Source: Aradus depressus (taxonomy: Eukaryota > Arthropoda > Insecta > Hemiptera > Aradidae). From it: 64,000 bases of DNA. Positions within the stretch are counted from its first letter, which is position 1, and each line of letters opens with the position of its first letter. Where the stretch lies: positions 54,391,213 to 54,455,212 of the forward strand of contig OY759215.1 in the NCBI GenBank assembly GCA_963662175.1, read 5' to 3'. The notes below the pieces were generated by a model. It had not been told where the DNA came from. It saw only the letters and a list, made by a program, of their open reading frames with translations, and ran no database searches. Below, piece by piece: positions 22,200 through 35,112 of the stretch. Position numbers and translations under genes: made by a program.

Positions 22200-22640
22200 A
22201 CTGTCTGTTCAAACAGTACGGCGCCCAACGCACGAAAAATATGCATACTTTTTTAGGAAATCCTGCACTGGAAGTATGCGCAAAGCTGGCGATGCGCTAT
22301 CAAAAAATACAAGTGGGGTATGAAATTAAAGGTACTGAAGTCCTAAAAAACTATCAAATTTAGTTTAAAAATGGCGGTCGCTAGTGGCGGAAATGTTAAA
22401 TGGTTGTTTCAAAATGCATTTCTTTGCCTAGAGACATAAGAAAGGATAATACGTACAAGTTCACCGAAAATCCTAAGCTGGAAATATGCGCAAAGGAGTA
22501 TTTTTCAAAAGATACAATTAAACTATCAAATTAAAGATATCAAAGTCTTCAAAATGAATCTAAGTTAGGTTTTTTTCAAATTTCTAAAATGGCGATTGCC
22601 ATTGAAGAGAATGTATCGATGACGCTCCTGAAGAGATGTC
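22200..22640 (+). repeat. Interspersed repeat, family C (two subunits)
   Basis: The block (cacgaaaaatatg...aatcctgcactggaagtatgcgcaaa...gatacaa...tatgaaattaaa...tcaaagtc) occurs twice in tandem, diverged, each followed by aaaatggcg (cggtcgc or attgcc). The family also occurs at 4.20-4.35 kb. Confidence 0.6.
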
Positions 22641-24214
22641 ACGAAAACCCTCGCGATATATTCTCTTGGGAAAATAATAAGTAGATAAAAAGAACTATTG
22701 CTTTATCGGGCTTGGATTAATATTTTGAACTCGAGTTTCCATAACGCATCTAAATTAAATTAGATGTAACGAACTATAAAAGAAATACAAATAAGGAAAT
22801 AGAAGGGTGACAAAAGCAGTAAATAGTTCATAAAACTTCTAATAATGATTTGCTGCGAGGAAATACGTGCAATATCTGTTGTACCGCTAGTTTTTATTGG
22901 AGGAGAGAGAAGATAGGCAGTTATTGTTGAAGAGGAACACAATGCACAGTTAATGAGAGACTGCGTGCAGCTGCATACATATGAGTGACGAGGGGTTGGA
23001 TGACGACACTCGGTGAGAACCTTGGAGTGACGTACCATCTCTCTCCAGGGAACCCCACACCTTGACAAGGATCAACCTAGTCAGCTCTGAATCACTTCCC
23101 AGTTGGCTCATTAGCTGTGTTCGCAAAGGGATCCACATTCATTCAATTAGTATTTGGTAGGCGGTGTCTATGCTTCTCTTTTTATAATAGATTGATTAAC
23201 TGTTTACTGCCACTTCTTGAAAACAGATACTATAAAAAAAAATGAAAATTCAATTAAAAATGTTTATGTTAGAAAAAATCCTTTATTCGCAAATGACATT
23301 TTATTCTCATTATTCAAAAAGAGAGAAAAAAAATTAACGTTATACATATAAAAATCGTGTAGGTATGCTATAAAAAGCTTTAATTCATCTTCATGTCATT
23401 CATCAAAATTTAATTTCCTCATGATTTATACCGTTTGTAAATATTCAAAATAAAGAATTTAATAATTTCATTTTTATTTTCTTGGTAGAGGTCCTCCATC
23501 AATATTCTAGAGTTCTACCGGAATTACTTTTATGTAATATTTGTATTACTACCATTAATTTTATTAGTTACTATTTACTTTAATGTTATTTGTTAATTTA
23601 TGTATATTTTTCTTTCTACTGAATATCTACCGTTATATACAGGGTGTAACAAGTTGAAACGTCAGTACAGAAAATTGAATTTTGAACAGAAATTTTCCTG
23701 TAGTATGCCCTAAGTGGTCCAAAAAAAATTAAAACTCAAAAATCTCTGGGAGATTATGACCAATTAATTTAAAAATACGTTAATTTTCTCTGAAGATATT
23801 TTTCTTTAAAAAGAATAATTTTTCATGAATAAGAATTATCTCATTTTCATGAGGTAAAAAAGGATTAATATTATTATTTATTTCCTTTATTTTTTTCAAA
23901 GAAATTTGCATTTTTTAATTATTTTTTTTCACCTTCCGTTTTTGTTTTCATCTTCCTAATGTGAGGTTTGTTAAAATAATACAGAAACGTAAAATGTTTT
24001 GCAGAATGTTTTTGAACTCTGCCCGCCATATGCTCAACTTGCGAATTGATCTTTCATTCGCTGTTTCAAATATTAATTTAATGCCGTGAAGAAGAAATTT
24101 TTTTTTCTTTATCATGGAGCACGGATTGTTTTAAAAATTTTTATTTGTGATTCATGCTTTGGACTTCAATTACGGGCTCATGTCGTCTACTACCAGAGGA
24201 TGTTTATTAGAAAA
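22641..24214. other. Noncoding DNA, possible 5' UTR exon
   Basis: Minus-strand sequence at about 23020-23150 has balanced composition and a donor-like gagatg|gtacgt. It could be an upstream exon of the gene at 21.6-22.0 kb. An acagggtgt block at about 23640 resembles a transposon end. The rest is AT-rich with no gene. Confidence 0.35.
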
Positions 24215-24440
24215 GAGATTTGATTAAGTCAATAATATGAAAGATACTAGGTAAAAAGTAATTAGTATGCCCCGCGGTAAAGTGGTCTTAATTTTCTTCG
24301 GATTTTGAAAGAAATTCTGAAATCTCTTCATATATAAAATTCTTGTGACACCTTCATCTAAAATTTCAATGTTATCCCAACAATTGTTTTCGTGATAGAG
24401 CTTTTGTTCCCTCGTAGTTCCAGTCACATACACACACACA
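24215..24440 (+). repeat. Interspersed repeat, family D
   Basis: Shares ordered blocks with 3645-3850 (gattaagtcaataatatga, aggtaaaaagtaattag, gcggtaaagtggtctta, acaattgttttcgtgatag) and ends in a (CA)n run at about 24430. Confidence 0.55.
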
Positions 24441-26978
24441 CATCGCGAAAATTATCAGATTTCGAATTATCTAAGTTACAATACTTCCTTATACTAAGGT
24501 TAACGAACCCTCGTTGTCCTGCATTATATTTCTTAACATGATTAGGTCTGATGTTCATCTTTATCGCACTTTCCAAAAAAACAAACCACTTCGGACCTAC
24601 CCCGAATCAATATTATTGAATGCAACATAGCATTTTATCTAAAATTACCTGCAGGTTTTATCATAATAAATTCAGTCAACTCCGTGTGGCGCAAGGATAA
24701 TAAAATGTCCCCCCCCCCCCTCAAATAAATAGATGTAGTTTTGAACTCGGTCTAATTAATCATTGCACATAGTCCCCTTCTTCTCCCCTTTTATTAAGGT
24801 ATAACAGAAAGTAAAAGAAAAAGACAATATTTACTGATTAATTTCAAGAGTAAGTTTTTTAATCTGACCACTTGTACATATTAAAGTACCTAAAGTCAGG
24901 TGGAATTCAGTTAGTAAGCCTTAATCGAATAAACGCTACTCAAGCATGTGTGACTGATGGATTGATAACGCGCAGCTTCGTATACAGGAAACTAATTTAA
25001 TGACTTTAGACTTGCCTATGTTCACACACTTTGAGAACTATAATTCCAGGTTGCAGCAAACGGTGTACTTGTGTATGAATCATTTAATAAAAAAAACATT
25101 GTCGTGACAGAATTGCTGGTAAGCACAAATGTTCTCAGTGAAACATGTTAAATCCGGGATAGAATGGGGGCTGTCCCGCAGGATCGTGGTCACCAGCAAC
25201 GATTGCCAACATGCTAATCATTCATGATCAGGATTTATCAGCCATTGTTTCAAGATCAATTATTTTTTTCCGGGATAAGTCCCGGATTTTAGATTAGGAC
25301 TGTGACATAGTTTCAATAACGTCATTTCTATTACCGCGTTTAGACAAAAGCCAATATGAAAAGTTACCATTTAATTCATAAAAATTATATAGTTAATTTT
25401 TTTTCAATATACCTTTTTAATATACCATATATTTACAATTATAGTACACTGAAAAATAAAAATAAATGCCACCATAATATGTGTCGCATTTTATGTTGTA
25501 GAGACTGTAGTAGACAAGTTCATGAATGCAACTCCTTTTATTATGTTGGAATTTATTTTTTTAATTGCTATTAATCGTATTCTACCCAAAACCGACCCAA
25601 GACACTTCCAAATTTTACAAGTCACGGAAACATGTTCTTTCAACGACTACCGAACTAGGATGAAGAAAGAAATAAACCAAGCCCTCAGGCCTTGAACCCT
25701 CAGATAAAATCTGGCAGTGACAACATCAGACAATGCCTTCTTATTTGTCTTTTTACATTTCAGGTTTTCTTGAAGATTTTGAATATATAAAATACACTCA
25801 TTTACATATTTTATCTCAGTATTTTGCTTTTCGACGGAAAAAAAAGAATTCCCATTTATTTTAAGTTTAACTGTCCTTTGAGCTTTCACTTTTGAATTGT
25901 GCTCCTCATAAGTACCAATTCTCTCTCATGAACATGCGTCCAGCGCTCTTAAACTGGTCCCACGAGATAGATCACACGCGGTAGACACGAGGTACTTCAA
26001 TGGGAAAATTAAGGAAACATCGAGTAAGAAATGTGACCATCAGGATGGAGGTAGACTCCAAGCGACTGACATAAGTTATTGAGAAGAGCCAGCACGAACG
26101 ATTCAGCCAGCTCTCAAGGATGAATAAATGTTGCTAACCATGATGTGCTGAGAAAGTTAAATATGAACTCTAATTTCTTAATTAACATTCACGTTCATAT
26201 GCAAACAATTTAAACTATATAAGACAAAAGGATGGTAACATAACCGCAGTAAAAGTCCCCTCTAATTTCGTAATTATCATTTACATATATGAAACCAAAA
26301 TTGACTCTATAGGGTAAGAAGAAGTTAATATAACCTGACTTGGATAACCACCTGCAATTATACGAGCATCGATTCTAACAAGAAAATAGTTTATTAAAAG
26401 CAGCCATGTTTAAACAAATCTAGAAATTAGAAAAAAAAAATTCTGATAAATTGATTTTTTTTTTTTTTTCTAGTTTTGTTGGGTATGCTTTCTCTGGTTG
26501 AATTCTGCACCAGAAGGAGGGAAGCGGATTAGAAAGTCATTTATGACGTTCGAATTCTTTATGCAGAATCTTTTGCTATTCTGCAGGATACTATTTGGGG
26601 CTCCGAGAAGAGTCTGACCATCCCTCGCTACCCTCAACTCAAGCTAACAGGTTACAGGATACAAGCTGCTCACCCATGTCTCTCACACCACTTCAATGTC
26701 TCTGAGCTGTGATAGGCTAGCTATATTACACCCAGAAATCCATAAAAGAAACACCGCTCCACCATCATTCTTTCGAGAGAACCCAACGAACAAACATTGA
26801 ACATGAGCCAATGAAGGAGAGATGTCTTTCTCTACCATCTGCTACCGAGAAAAAATGCGAGAGCGCTTGTGTGCCAACCAACATCAGGCCTCGGATAAAA
26901 GCTGATAGTATATAAGTAGCCCATCCTCAGGCAGCCCGCTTTTACGAAGGGGGACAGCCCCGCTCCTCGCCTCACCGT
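24441..26978. other. Noncoding DNA with minor repeats
   Basis: Contains a 12-base C-tract near 24709 and a small inverted-ended block at 25151-25290 (aaatccggga ... tcccggattt), which may be a short MITE. A TATA-like gtatataag at about 26907 lies roughly 25-30 bp before tcctcaggc. No coding exon was recognised. Confidence 0.45.
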
Positions 26979-27477
26979 CTCACAGTGTGAAATTTATGAG
27001 TTTTGATTTTCAAAATTCGAGCTCCCGCTCAATTTTTGGTCTATTTGGATGAAATTAGGTGCAAAATATTTGTGAAAGCTAGCTTTTTATCAGGTAACTG
27101 CGGGTTTCACAATCAAGGTATTGTACGCCAATTGACAGCTGCTAAAACCCGCGAAAATTTTAAAAAATTTAATTTTTTTTGTCTAAATTTTTGTTAACGG
27201 ATTTTTACAATTTAAATGAATGTTTTTTGGGTCGCTGATTACGAATTCAATATTTATTTCAGCCAAAAGTGGTCCTAATGTTTTAATTTTGGCCTAAAGT
27301 GGTCCAAATTCAATATATTGGCCACTGGCATATAATACCTTGATTGTGAAACCCGCAGTTATCTGATAAAAAGCCAGCTTTCACAAATATTTTGCACCTA
27401 GTTTCATCCAAATTGATCAAAAATTGAGCGGGGACTCGAATTTTGAAAATCAAAACTCATAAATTTCACACTGTGAG
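26979..27477. mobile_element. 499-bp foldback MITE
   Basis: The left arm 26979-27131 (ctcacagtgtgaaatttatg ... caatcaaggtattgtacgcc) is the reverse complement, with few changes, of about 27327-27477. The ends read CTCACAGTG and CACTGTGAG. The 195-bp centre is AT-rich and codes for nothing. No clear target duplication was seen, so the superfamily is open. Confidence 0.8.
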
Positions 27478-29840
27478 TCGCCCGATATTCCGAGAATAAG
27501 ATTGCACCTCAAACCAGCGAGGAATTAGTCTTTCTTAAGACCCACCGATCCACCCAGGGTGCCACATACTGGCCATGATTCATCCACTTACATCCAGGGA
27601 GATACTTTTATATCAATCTTCAAAGCAGGACAATTATTAAAAATCAATTAATGAAACATTATTTCTATGAAATCGAAGATCGTTCATTTTTTTTTGTGAC
27701 TGTGTTACTTGTATAAATATGAAGTTAATATAACTATGAAAGTGAATAAAGTCGGTATTATGACCCCTTAGTTAAAACCTGAGTATGAGTTACAAAAACA
27801 AAGAAACAAAAGAATTGTTATTGTTATATGAACAAGGTTTTAGGCTTTTAGTGAGATATCCAACAACCCATGCTGTTCGCCAACTAAAAACTGGGCCGTG
27901 CTATACTTCTCACCAAGTTTACTAGCCAGATTGGTGATTCATGCCGCCAGGTTACCTAACAAAGAGTGGTTAGCAATGAAAGTGGCACCACTGTTGGCTA
28001 TCCAAGGTCTGCGGGGGTTGGATGACAGCTGCTCTAGGTGTGCATACCAGAGCAGGGATCGCACCTCCCAAGGATCATTGTCTCCAGACCTACTATTTCA
28101 TTCATCTCCCTCACCACGGATCAGCTCAATCTAATGACTCATTTCAATGATTCAGCTATTTAAATATAAATATACCACGCAATCATTGTACATTCATTTT
28201 ATTTTTGTTTTCTTAATATACGTATATTGTACTCTCTCATATCCGGAATTATGTAAAAGGGTGTGATCCTTATATAAGAAAAATCTGGATCAGTGAGTGA
28301 CTTTTTTAAACTTATTTAAATAAGTTTACTTAATCCCGTCAATAAAAATTATTATTAACCTTTAATGATGGCTCCTAAAAATCTGTCGCTTCTTCAACAT
28401 ATCGATTGAACAATGCTGATAGTACAAGAGTTGCAGTATTAAAGTGCCGACTTCATCCACCACGCAAGAATTCTCTTTATATAAATCATTTTTTCTAAGG
28501 TGGTTCTTGTATATTAATTTAATATTTGAATTCAGATCTTGTTTTTGAATAACTTACTTTTTTTTAAGTTTTTTTTTTTAATTACGGTTACAAAAGAGTA
28601 TGGCTCTTTAATATTTCAAACTTCTTTTCAAGATCTCACTCAATCATATTAAAACAAATAGAAAAAATGGGGCAAATTAAAAGGTTAAAAGTATATTAGG
28701 CCAAAAAAAAAGTCTTGGCTCTACTCTTGCATCATAAAAACCCGTTTTACATTTTTCATTTACGTTGCTTCAATTAATTTGGTTTTAGAGATAACACTCT
28801 AAGCTAAATTCGACGGATAAAAAGGAGAAGAGATTTAAAATCCAAGACTCTTCTCACTTGCTGATCCTTAAACCTTCAACACATGCTTCTTGAGCGAATT
28901 TATAATAAAAAGAAAAAATTAAGTAATGGAATAAAAAAGAAAAACACTTTTAACTGGCATTGAAACGGCTTGCAAATGTGGGAGAGTACTTACAAAAATA
29001 ATGAACTAGCCAGTCTATTACAAAGTGTAGATCAGAGATTCCTGATAATTATTAAGATAGCTGAAATTCAAAGTTTTATTCTTCGGGCGTGGGATGTCAT
29101 GGTAAATATGTTTTCTTTTGGGGTATCTGCTAAGGCATGGACTCCTCCATGATACAGAGTAATAAATATGAGAGACAAAGCTAATTGTTTAATAGATACT
29201 ATTCATGTGTGGTGCTTAAAACCAGGTTATTTAAATTCCCCTAAATTTTAATATACGCAGTGGAGGTGTGAATGTGTTTTGGAAATTTTTAAAAATGTAA
29301 AATTTTATTTGAGGTAAGAGCCGATTGTGGGAAGGGCAAATGCATCCCTCATTGTAGTACCGCATATATTTGGCTATAATGTTTATTTTATTAATTTTCG
29401 TATAGCTTATTTTCCAAATAAAATTATGCTAATGAGACAAACTTGCTATCTCTGTCCTTCCCTCTGCTCCAAATAACTGGATTTTTATAAAACTTTAATA
29501 TTTTATCGAGACATTAGCAATTTGGTTCGAAACACAGAACCTTAACGTCTTTACTCCATGCATGATCTTCTTATTTTTTTTTTTTTCAATTATCTCAATT
29601 AATATGGACTTATACCATGTAGTTCAACCTTTTGAATGAACTTTTTTTTATTCTTTGACTACAGGATGTACACTGGTAAGCAGCCTATTTTCCTGTGTTG
29701 ATGGAAAGTAGACTAAATACATCTACCCGTAACTTTTTTATCAGTTTCTAAATAAACATTTCTCTCTCTTTTTCTTCCTCTCCTTGTTGATTTTGCTTTA
29801 AACGAACTAAGGATGAACTAATCTCGGTTTAAACCGATAG
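27478..29840. other. Noncoding DNA
   Basis: A short family-1 SINE end (accccttagttaaaacctga ... gagttacaa, about 27765-27797) is present. A 78-codon frame at 27898-28134 is in a slightly GC-richer block without recognisable domain. Otherwise AT-rich. Confidence 0.45.
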
Positions 29841-31010
29841 CATTGTTAAAGTCTGTCACTGAGTATACTCACTGTCACTAAAACGTATTAGCCAGGAGAG
29901 AACAAAAAACAGTTGACAAACTGTCTCACCCTGAGATAAAGAGCCCCTTTAGAGCCCCCCATAAAGAGTCCCTTTAGAGCCTCTTTAGAGCCCCCCATAA
30001 AGAGCCTCTTTAGAGCCCCTTAAACAGAGAGCATTGTTATCGTCTGTCACAGAGTATTAGCCAGGAGAGAACAAGAGATGGTGTACAAACTGTCTCACTC
30101 TGAGATATAGAGCTCCTTTAGAGCCCCCATAAAGAGCCCCTTTAGAGCCCCCCATAAAGATCCTCTTTAGAGCCCTTAAATAGAGAGCATTGTTAATGTC
30201 TGTCACAGAGTATTAGCCAGGAAAGAACAAGAGACGGTGTACAAACTGTCTCAACCTGAGATATAGAGCTCCTTTAGAGCCCCTTAAACAGAGAGCATTG
30301 TTAACGTCTGTCACTGGATATTAGCCAGGAGAGAACAAGAGACGGTGTACAAACTGTCTCACCCTGAGATATAGAGCTCCTTTAGAGCCCCCCCCCCATA
30401 AAGAGCCCCTTTAGAGCCCCCCCCCCCCATAAAGAGCCCCTTAAACAGAGAGCATTGTTAACGTCTGTCACTGGATATTAGCCAGGAGAGAACAAGAGGC
30501 GGTGTACAAACTGTCTCACCCTGAGATATAGAGCTCCTTTAGAGCCCCCCCCCCCATAAAGAGCCCCTTTAGAGCCCCCCCCCCCCCCCATAAAGAGCCC
30601 CTTAAACAGAGAGCATTGTTAACGTCTGTCACAGAGTATTAGCCAGGAAAGAACAAGAGACGGTGTACAAACTGTCTCAACCTGAGATATAGAGCTCCTT
30701 TAGAGCCCCTTAAACAGAGAGCATTGTTAACGTCTGTCACTGGATATTAGCCAGGAGAGAACAAGAGACGGTGTACAAACTGTCTCACCCTGAGATATAG
30801 AGCTCCTTTAGAGCCCCCCCATAAAGAGCCCCTTTAGAGCCCCCCCATAAAGAGCCCCTTTAGAGCCCCCCCCCCCCCCCCCCCCCCCCCCCATAAAGAG
30901 CCCCTTAAACAGAGAGCATTGTTAACGTCTGTCACTGGATATTAGCCAGGAGAGAACAAGAGACGGTGTACAAACTGTCTCACCCTGAGATAAAGAGCCC
31001 CTTTCTCAGA
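29841..31010. repeat. Composite satellite with C-tracts
   Basis: About eight copies of a core (agagagcattgttaacgtct ... ttagccaggagagaacaaga ... ggtgtacaaactgtctcacc) start near 29841, 30029, 30185, 30291, 30448, 30607, 30716 and 30909. Between cores lie variable numbers of a 20-25 bp subunit (ataaagagcccctttagagc) ending in C-runs from 4 to about 27 bases. Core spacing varies from about 105 to 195 bp because subunit number and C-run length vary. Confidence 0.95.
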
Positions 31011-31204
31011 TCAAGGCCAGAATGGGATAAATGCCAAACGATACGACAGCCATTCATTTCACGAACCCAACCTCACCTTGCAACTTGTCCGACTACCTCC
31101 CGCACCGCACCGCTCTCCCCTCTCTAAAGGTCAATAATTAACATTTCCATCTATGATTATAGTTAATGCCTTTTAGAAAATATACTTTTTTTTTTTACTT
31201 TGTT

Positions 31205-31445
31205 ATTCCTTTAGTATAAGGAAATATTGTAGTGGTGCGAAAACTCGAGATCGAGGTTTCAACAGAATTTCATGTTTCAAGGTCCACTGAATTAGTTTAA
31301 TCATTTTCACGATGATGTCTATATGCGCTAAGACTCATTAACTATTGTAGCAATGAACTTGAAATTCGAGATGGAAATTTCACATGTGCTAACTTAGATT
31401 TGATTATATTTTGGCCAAAATCAGCAGAAAACTAGGACCACTTTA
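31205..31445 (-). repeat. Interspersed repeat, family D, reversed
   Basis: The reverse complement contains aagtaaagtggtcctagttt and adjacent blocks matching the order seen at 24.2-24.4 kb. Confidence 0.4.
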
Positions 31446-32250
31446 CTTCAGGACCTAAGTACATTTTACTAGAAACCGCTTATGATTAGGACTGAATCAG
31501 GAATCTCGTCAAATAGAACTTGTGGTGGCACATTTTATATATAGTACATTTTTTCGAAGGTGTCTATTAAATTTTCCATCATAAATTTGCCGATTTGAAA
31601 TAGGAGAAATACGAACAAACTTATAGCGCCCAGAAGAATGTACAATAAATTTCCTTAGAAAATATTCCGAAGTAATGTTTAAATTGTAACGCATAGCAAC
31701 ACTCCATCTCCCTTCCTCCTCTTCAATTCATTTCAATATTGACATTATTGGGTATAAGAAAGAACATAATTACGCTGAACAGTGAAACAAAGAAAAGCGC
31801 CAAAATAATAATTTCATATACCCAGTAATGCCAGTATAAAATCAATTTGAGAGATTTTTATTTCATATAAAAGACTTAGGTAATATGAAAAAAATTAAGC
31901 ATATTTGGAAGTAATGGTTATTAAGTCCCAAATTTAAAAAATATATATTAGCACGATGTTAAGACATAGATAATTTGACGACATTACATCTATAATGCGA
32001 AATCCACCCTTGTAATTAAGGTGTCCAAAGAAGTTTCACAACCCGTATCAAATCACACAACTGGTTTTCAATTCATTTATTTACACACTCTCAAAAAATT
32101 ATTTAACATAAATATTAAGACAAATAAATCAATCCACATTTGTGCAGATTAAAGTATACAGATTTTTACCTGGTAACTATATTATAATATTAACATGATA
32201 ACTATATTATAATATGGTAGATAATAGTTTTAACTGGTCAGGTTTGAAAA
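31446..32250. other. Noncoding AT-rich DNA
   Basis: No gene or shared repeat was recognised. Confidence 0.5.
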
Positions 32251-32565
32251 CAAAGTTCTCCGTCTTGCCGTAAACTCGCTGGATGGTCCGGAATTCTCAG
32301 ATACACAGGGAGCTGGCTGGGTGTTCCCGACTTGAGAGTTCATGTTGGAGCGACAAGGTTCAGGACTGGGCTGCAGAGTGTTTCTGGAGCCGCGCTACCT
32401 TTAGCATTGGGGAACCTCTGCCACACCGTCGTCTGAAGCCCCGGCATGGTCAAGACATTATCCCCTGACGACCGTCTTTGTTATTATTATATTATTATTT
32501 TTTTTTATTGTGAATAGCGCTTTTTGCGCTGAACCAAATAAAATTTTTTCTTCTCTTCTTCATTC
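32251..32565 (+). mobile_element. Probable retroelement 3' end
   Basis: A GC-rich block (32260-32470) passes into a TTA-repeat stretch (ttattattatattattattt), a small hairpin (agcgctttttgcgct) and accaaataaaatttt, which contains a poly(A) signal. This is the layout of a LINE 3' UTR. No RT motif is left, so the family is not assigned. Confidence 0.4.
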
Positions 32566-32929
32566 TGAATCAATTAACACCAACATTTCAAAATCTACTT
32601 TTGGTGACATGAGCGGCTGCTTATCACCAACGACGATATGATCATTTACCTGTAGGACGTAAAACAACCATGAGTAAAACAGTCTCTTTAGTTACATGGT
32701 TTTCGAAATATCTATCAAATTACAGGAGAGAGGGACGTGATCTGCCTTGGGTTCCATGATATCTTGCGTACAGAACCAGCCGATTTACTAAAACAAAATT
32801 ACCTACCTGCCTTCTGAGAAAGATAGAAAGCTGGATTTCGCAAGATGCCCTCTTTGTAACCTATGTAAATATATGTATATATATATTTTGTTAATGATGT
32901 TTTCAGCAAATAATTTTTTTTTAAAATTT

Positions 32930-33345
32930 CTCAGCTATGTGAAGTTATATAATCGATCGGAAATTCAATGTTGATTTTTCGCCGGCATTTCATTTTTCCC
33001 GCCCCTCTGATTCCAAAAATAAAAAAACGTTTCCGTCTGTTAACAGGATAACTCCCGATAGAATCAATGAACCGTTATGAAATTTTATATGTGTTTCTAG
33101 AACCCAATAGGACGACAGGTATTGATTTTTTAGCAAAATCGAATTAACCGGAACTGAGGGTGAATGAACAACAAAACTTTAATAACTGCCGATGCAAGGA
33201 ATATATCGACACGAAATTAAGTATGAGGTTTCATAAGTCCTCGTTTAAGTCAACCATTGATTTTTACCCAAAACGGTAGCTTGGTTTTAGAGGGAGAGCG
33301 CAACTTGACTAATCTGGGGAAGTAAATTGGTGGCAATTCACCGAA
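32930..33345 (+). repeat. Interspersed repeat, family B
   Basis: A full set of ordered blocks: cagctatgtgaagttatata, cggaaattcaatgttgattt, gataactcccgatagaatca, gacaggtattgattttttag, actgccgatgcaaggaatat, cgacacgaaattaagtatga, gtagcttggttttagagg. Blocks repeat about every 140-150 bp with divergence, so the element looks built from a duplicated subunit. Confidence 0.65.
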
Positions 33346-33949
33346 TTTTTTTTTCACTATTGAATCGCTAAACGCTACTAGATTTGTTATACCGTGTCTG
33401 TGCACCTCAATATTTTGAACATACATGCCAACGTTCAACACATAAGGGGCAGAGCTCTTTGAATTGAGAGACCCTTGAAATAAACACTAGAATTGTTGTT
33501 GTATCTTACTGTCATTGGGTAAACAAAGCAAGGGGTCTGAAACTGGTTCCAACCTCTGGTATTGCCCAGTTGAGTGTGTAACCATCTTGCTCCAGAAAAT
33601 AAAATAAATAAGAAAAGTAAAAACCGTCTACAAGTGAATTATGAAGAACTGGTTTGTACGACACTGTATAATTACAGTACCACATCCTCAATAGTCCCAA
33701 AGCATAATAAATATTCTAAATAAGAAAAAATACATTGAAGGGCCTTGAGTTCAATGAGAATTTCATTTTCTTTTTTAATTAAACCATCTAGTTTTCTGTA
33801 GGCGACATATATAAGCAACATAGGCGGGCATGAGGAATCATTAACTTGATTATAGGGGGGTCTCATATATTACAGCCCCTCACTACTTCCCAAGCAAGCC
33901 AGTACCCTGTAGTGTCATTTGCTGTTAATGTATCAGCTATACCTAATAT
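33346..33949. other. Noncoding DNA
   Basis: Minus frames of 62-64 codons (33250-33866) have no recognisable domain and adjoin repeat sequence. No splice-supported exon was found. Confidence 0.45.
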
Positions 33950-34480
33950 GTATTCGGTCAAAAATTGCAAGTTCAGTTTTAAGGGTAACTTCATGAAGGG
34001 TAACTCCTGAAAATAACAAGAAACCAAATGTTAGAATATATACACGAAACTTTATATATAGGTCCAAAAGCCAATAATGGCATCCCCTATTGATTTTTAG
34101 CCAAATCGGCCAAAAGAATGGGGGCTTAAATTCAGAATTTTAATAACTATTATTATATGATACATTCATTAATGTATTGATACATTACACGTGAAGTCTT
34201 TGAGCAAGGCACCTAGTGAGTTTCAGCGAAATTAATTAAAGAGAATGGGTGGATTAAAGGGGGCTTAAATCCGTTAACCCTAATAACTCATTGAACAGAA
34301 CATATCGACATGATATTTTATACGTGGATTTCAGACTATCTAATTAAAACACACATTTCCAGTCAAACCGACCAAAGAAGTGTGCTTGGAAGAAACGCGG
34401 AAACTTAGGTTGATAGTGATTTATTGATGATTTTTTTTTATAACTAGCAACACATACATTACTTCGACTTTAAATACTAT
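33950..34480 (+). repeat. Interspersed repeat, family B (decayed)
   Basis: Contains aactcctgaaaataac, acgaaactttatatataggt, ccctattgatttttagccaa, gtgagtttcagcgaaatt, cgacatgatattttatacgt in the family order, with at least three diverged subunits. Confidence 0.5.
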
Positions 34481-34842
34481 ATATGAAGTCACAGGATTTA
34501 AGCGATTTTGTACACAGTATAAACAAGAAAAATCAATAATTTAAATAATTATAATGTTGTAATATTTTAGTGAAATTTCTGTTTGTATCAATCGGTAAAA
34601 TCACAAACGGGTCCGTAACAGAGGAATAAATTTTAATGAATTTAGTATACAAGTCAAGGACGAAAACGCGTATAATATTTTTTTTTTTCTTCCCCAAGTC
34701 CAGGAAGTCTGGGAGGAAGTTACGTAATAGGTTAAACATTTGAAATCTGTTTTTTTCGTTTAATGAACTCCTGAGCACGAAAAACCAGGAGTAAGTCAGC
34801 AGTAAGTGGGTGGGCGTTTGTGACTGCCAGGTTAATATGTTA

Positions 34843-35112
34843 GTTATTATGACTCATGCCCCGGGTTTAACTACGAGGTCATATCACCTACTACCAGAGA
34901 ACTCTTTCGTCACTCTGGTGGACATGAGTTCGACTCTACTATAGGAGTTCTAAATTTTTATTCACCTAGGGTAGGAGTCATTAACAATCGTACAGACTCG
35001 GGAACATCGCTTAACGTCCCATCCGAAGGTCGGCGAGCTTAAGTTTTTTTTTTACCTCCCAGATAAAATAAGTAAGCAAGCACACATACCAATGAGCTAC
35101 CGGCGCCCTCTG
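34843..35112 (-). mobile_element. Family-1 SINE, near full length
   Basis: The reverse complement begins gccggtagctcattggtatg and ends agtcataataac. The B-box region is deleted (cccagataaaataagtaagc runs straight into the head), so this copy is unlikely to be transcribed. Confidence 0.85.

Noticed and set aside
23640..23665. acagggtgt motif as a DNA-transposon terminus
   Set aside because: The matching inverted terminus was not found nearby.
29665..29675. Possible 11-base micro-exon between tgactacag and gtaagc
   Set aside because: Sites are good, but no flanking exons and no way to test the frame.
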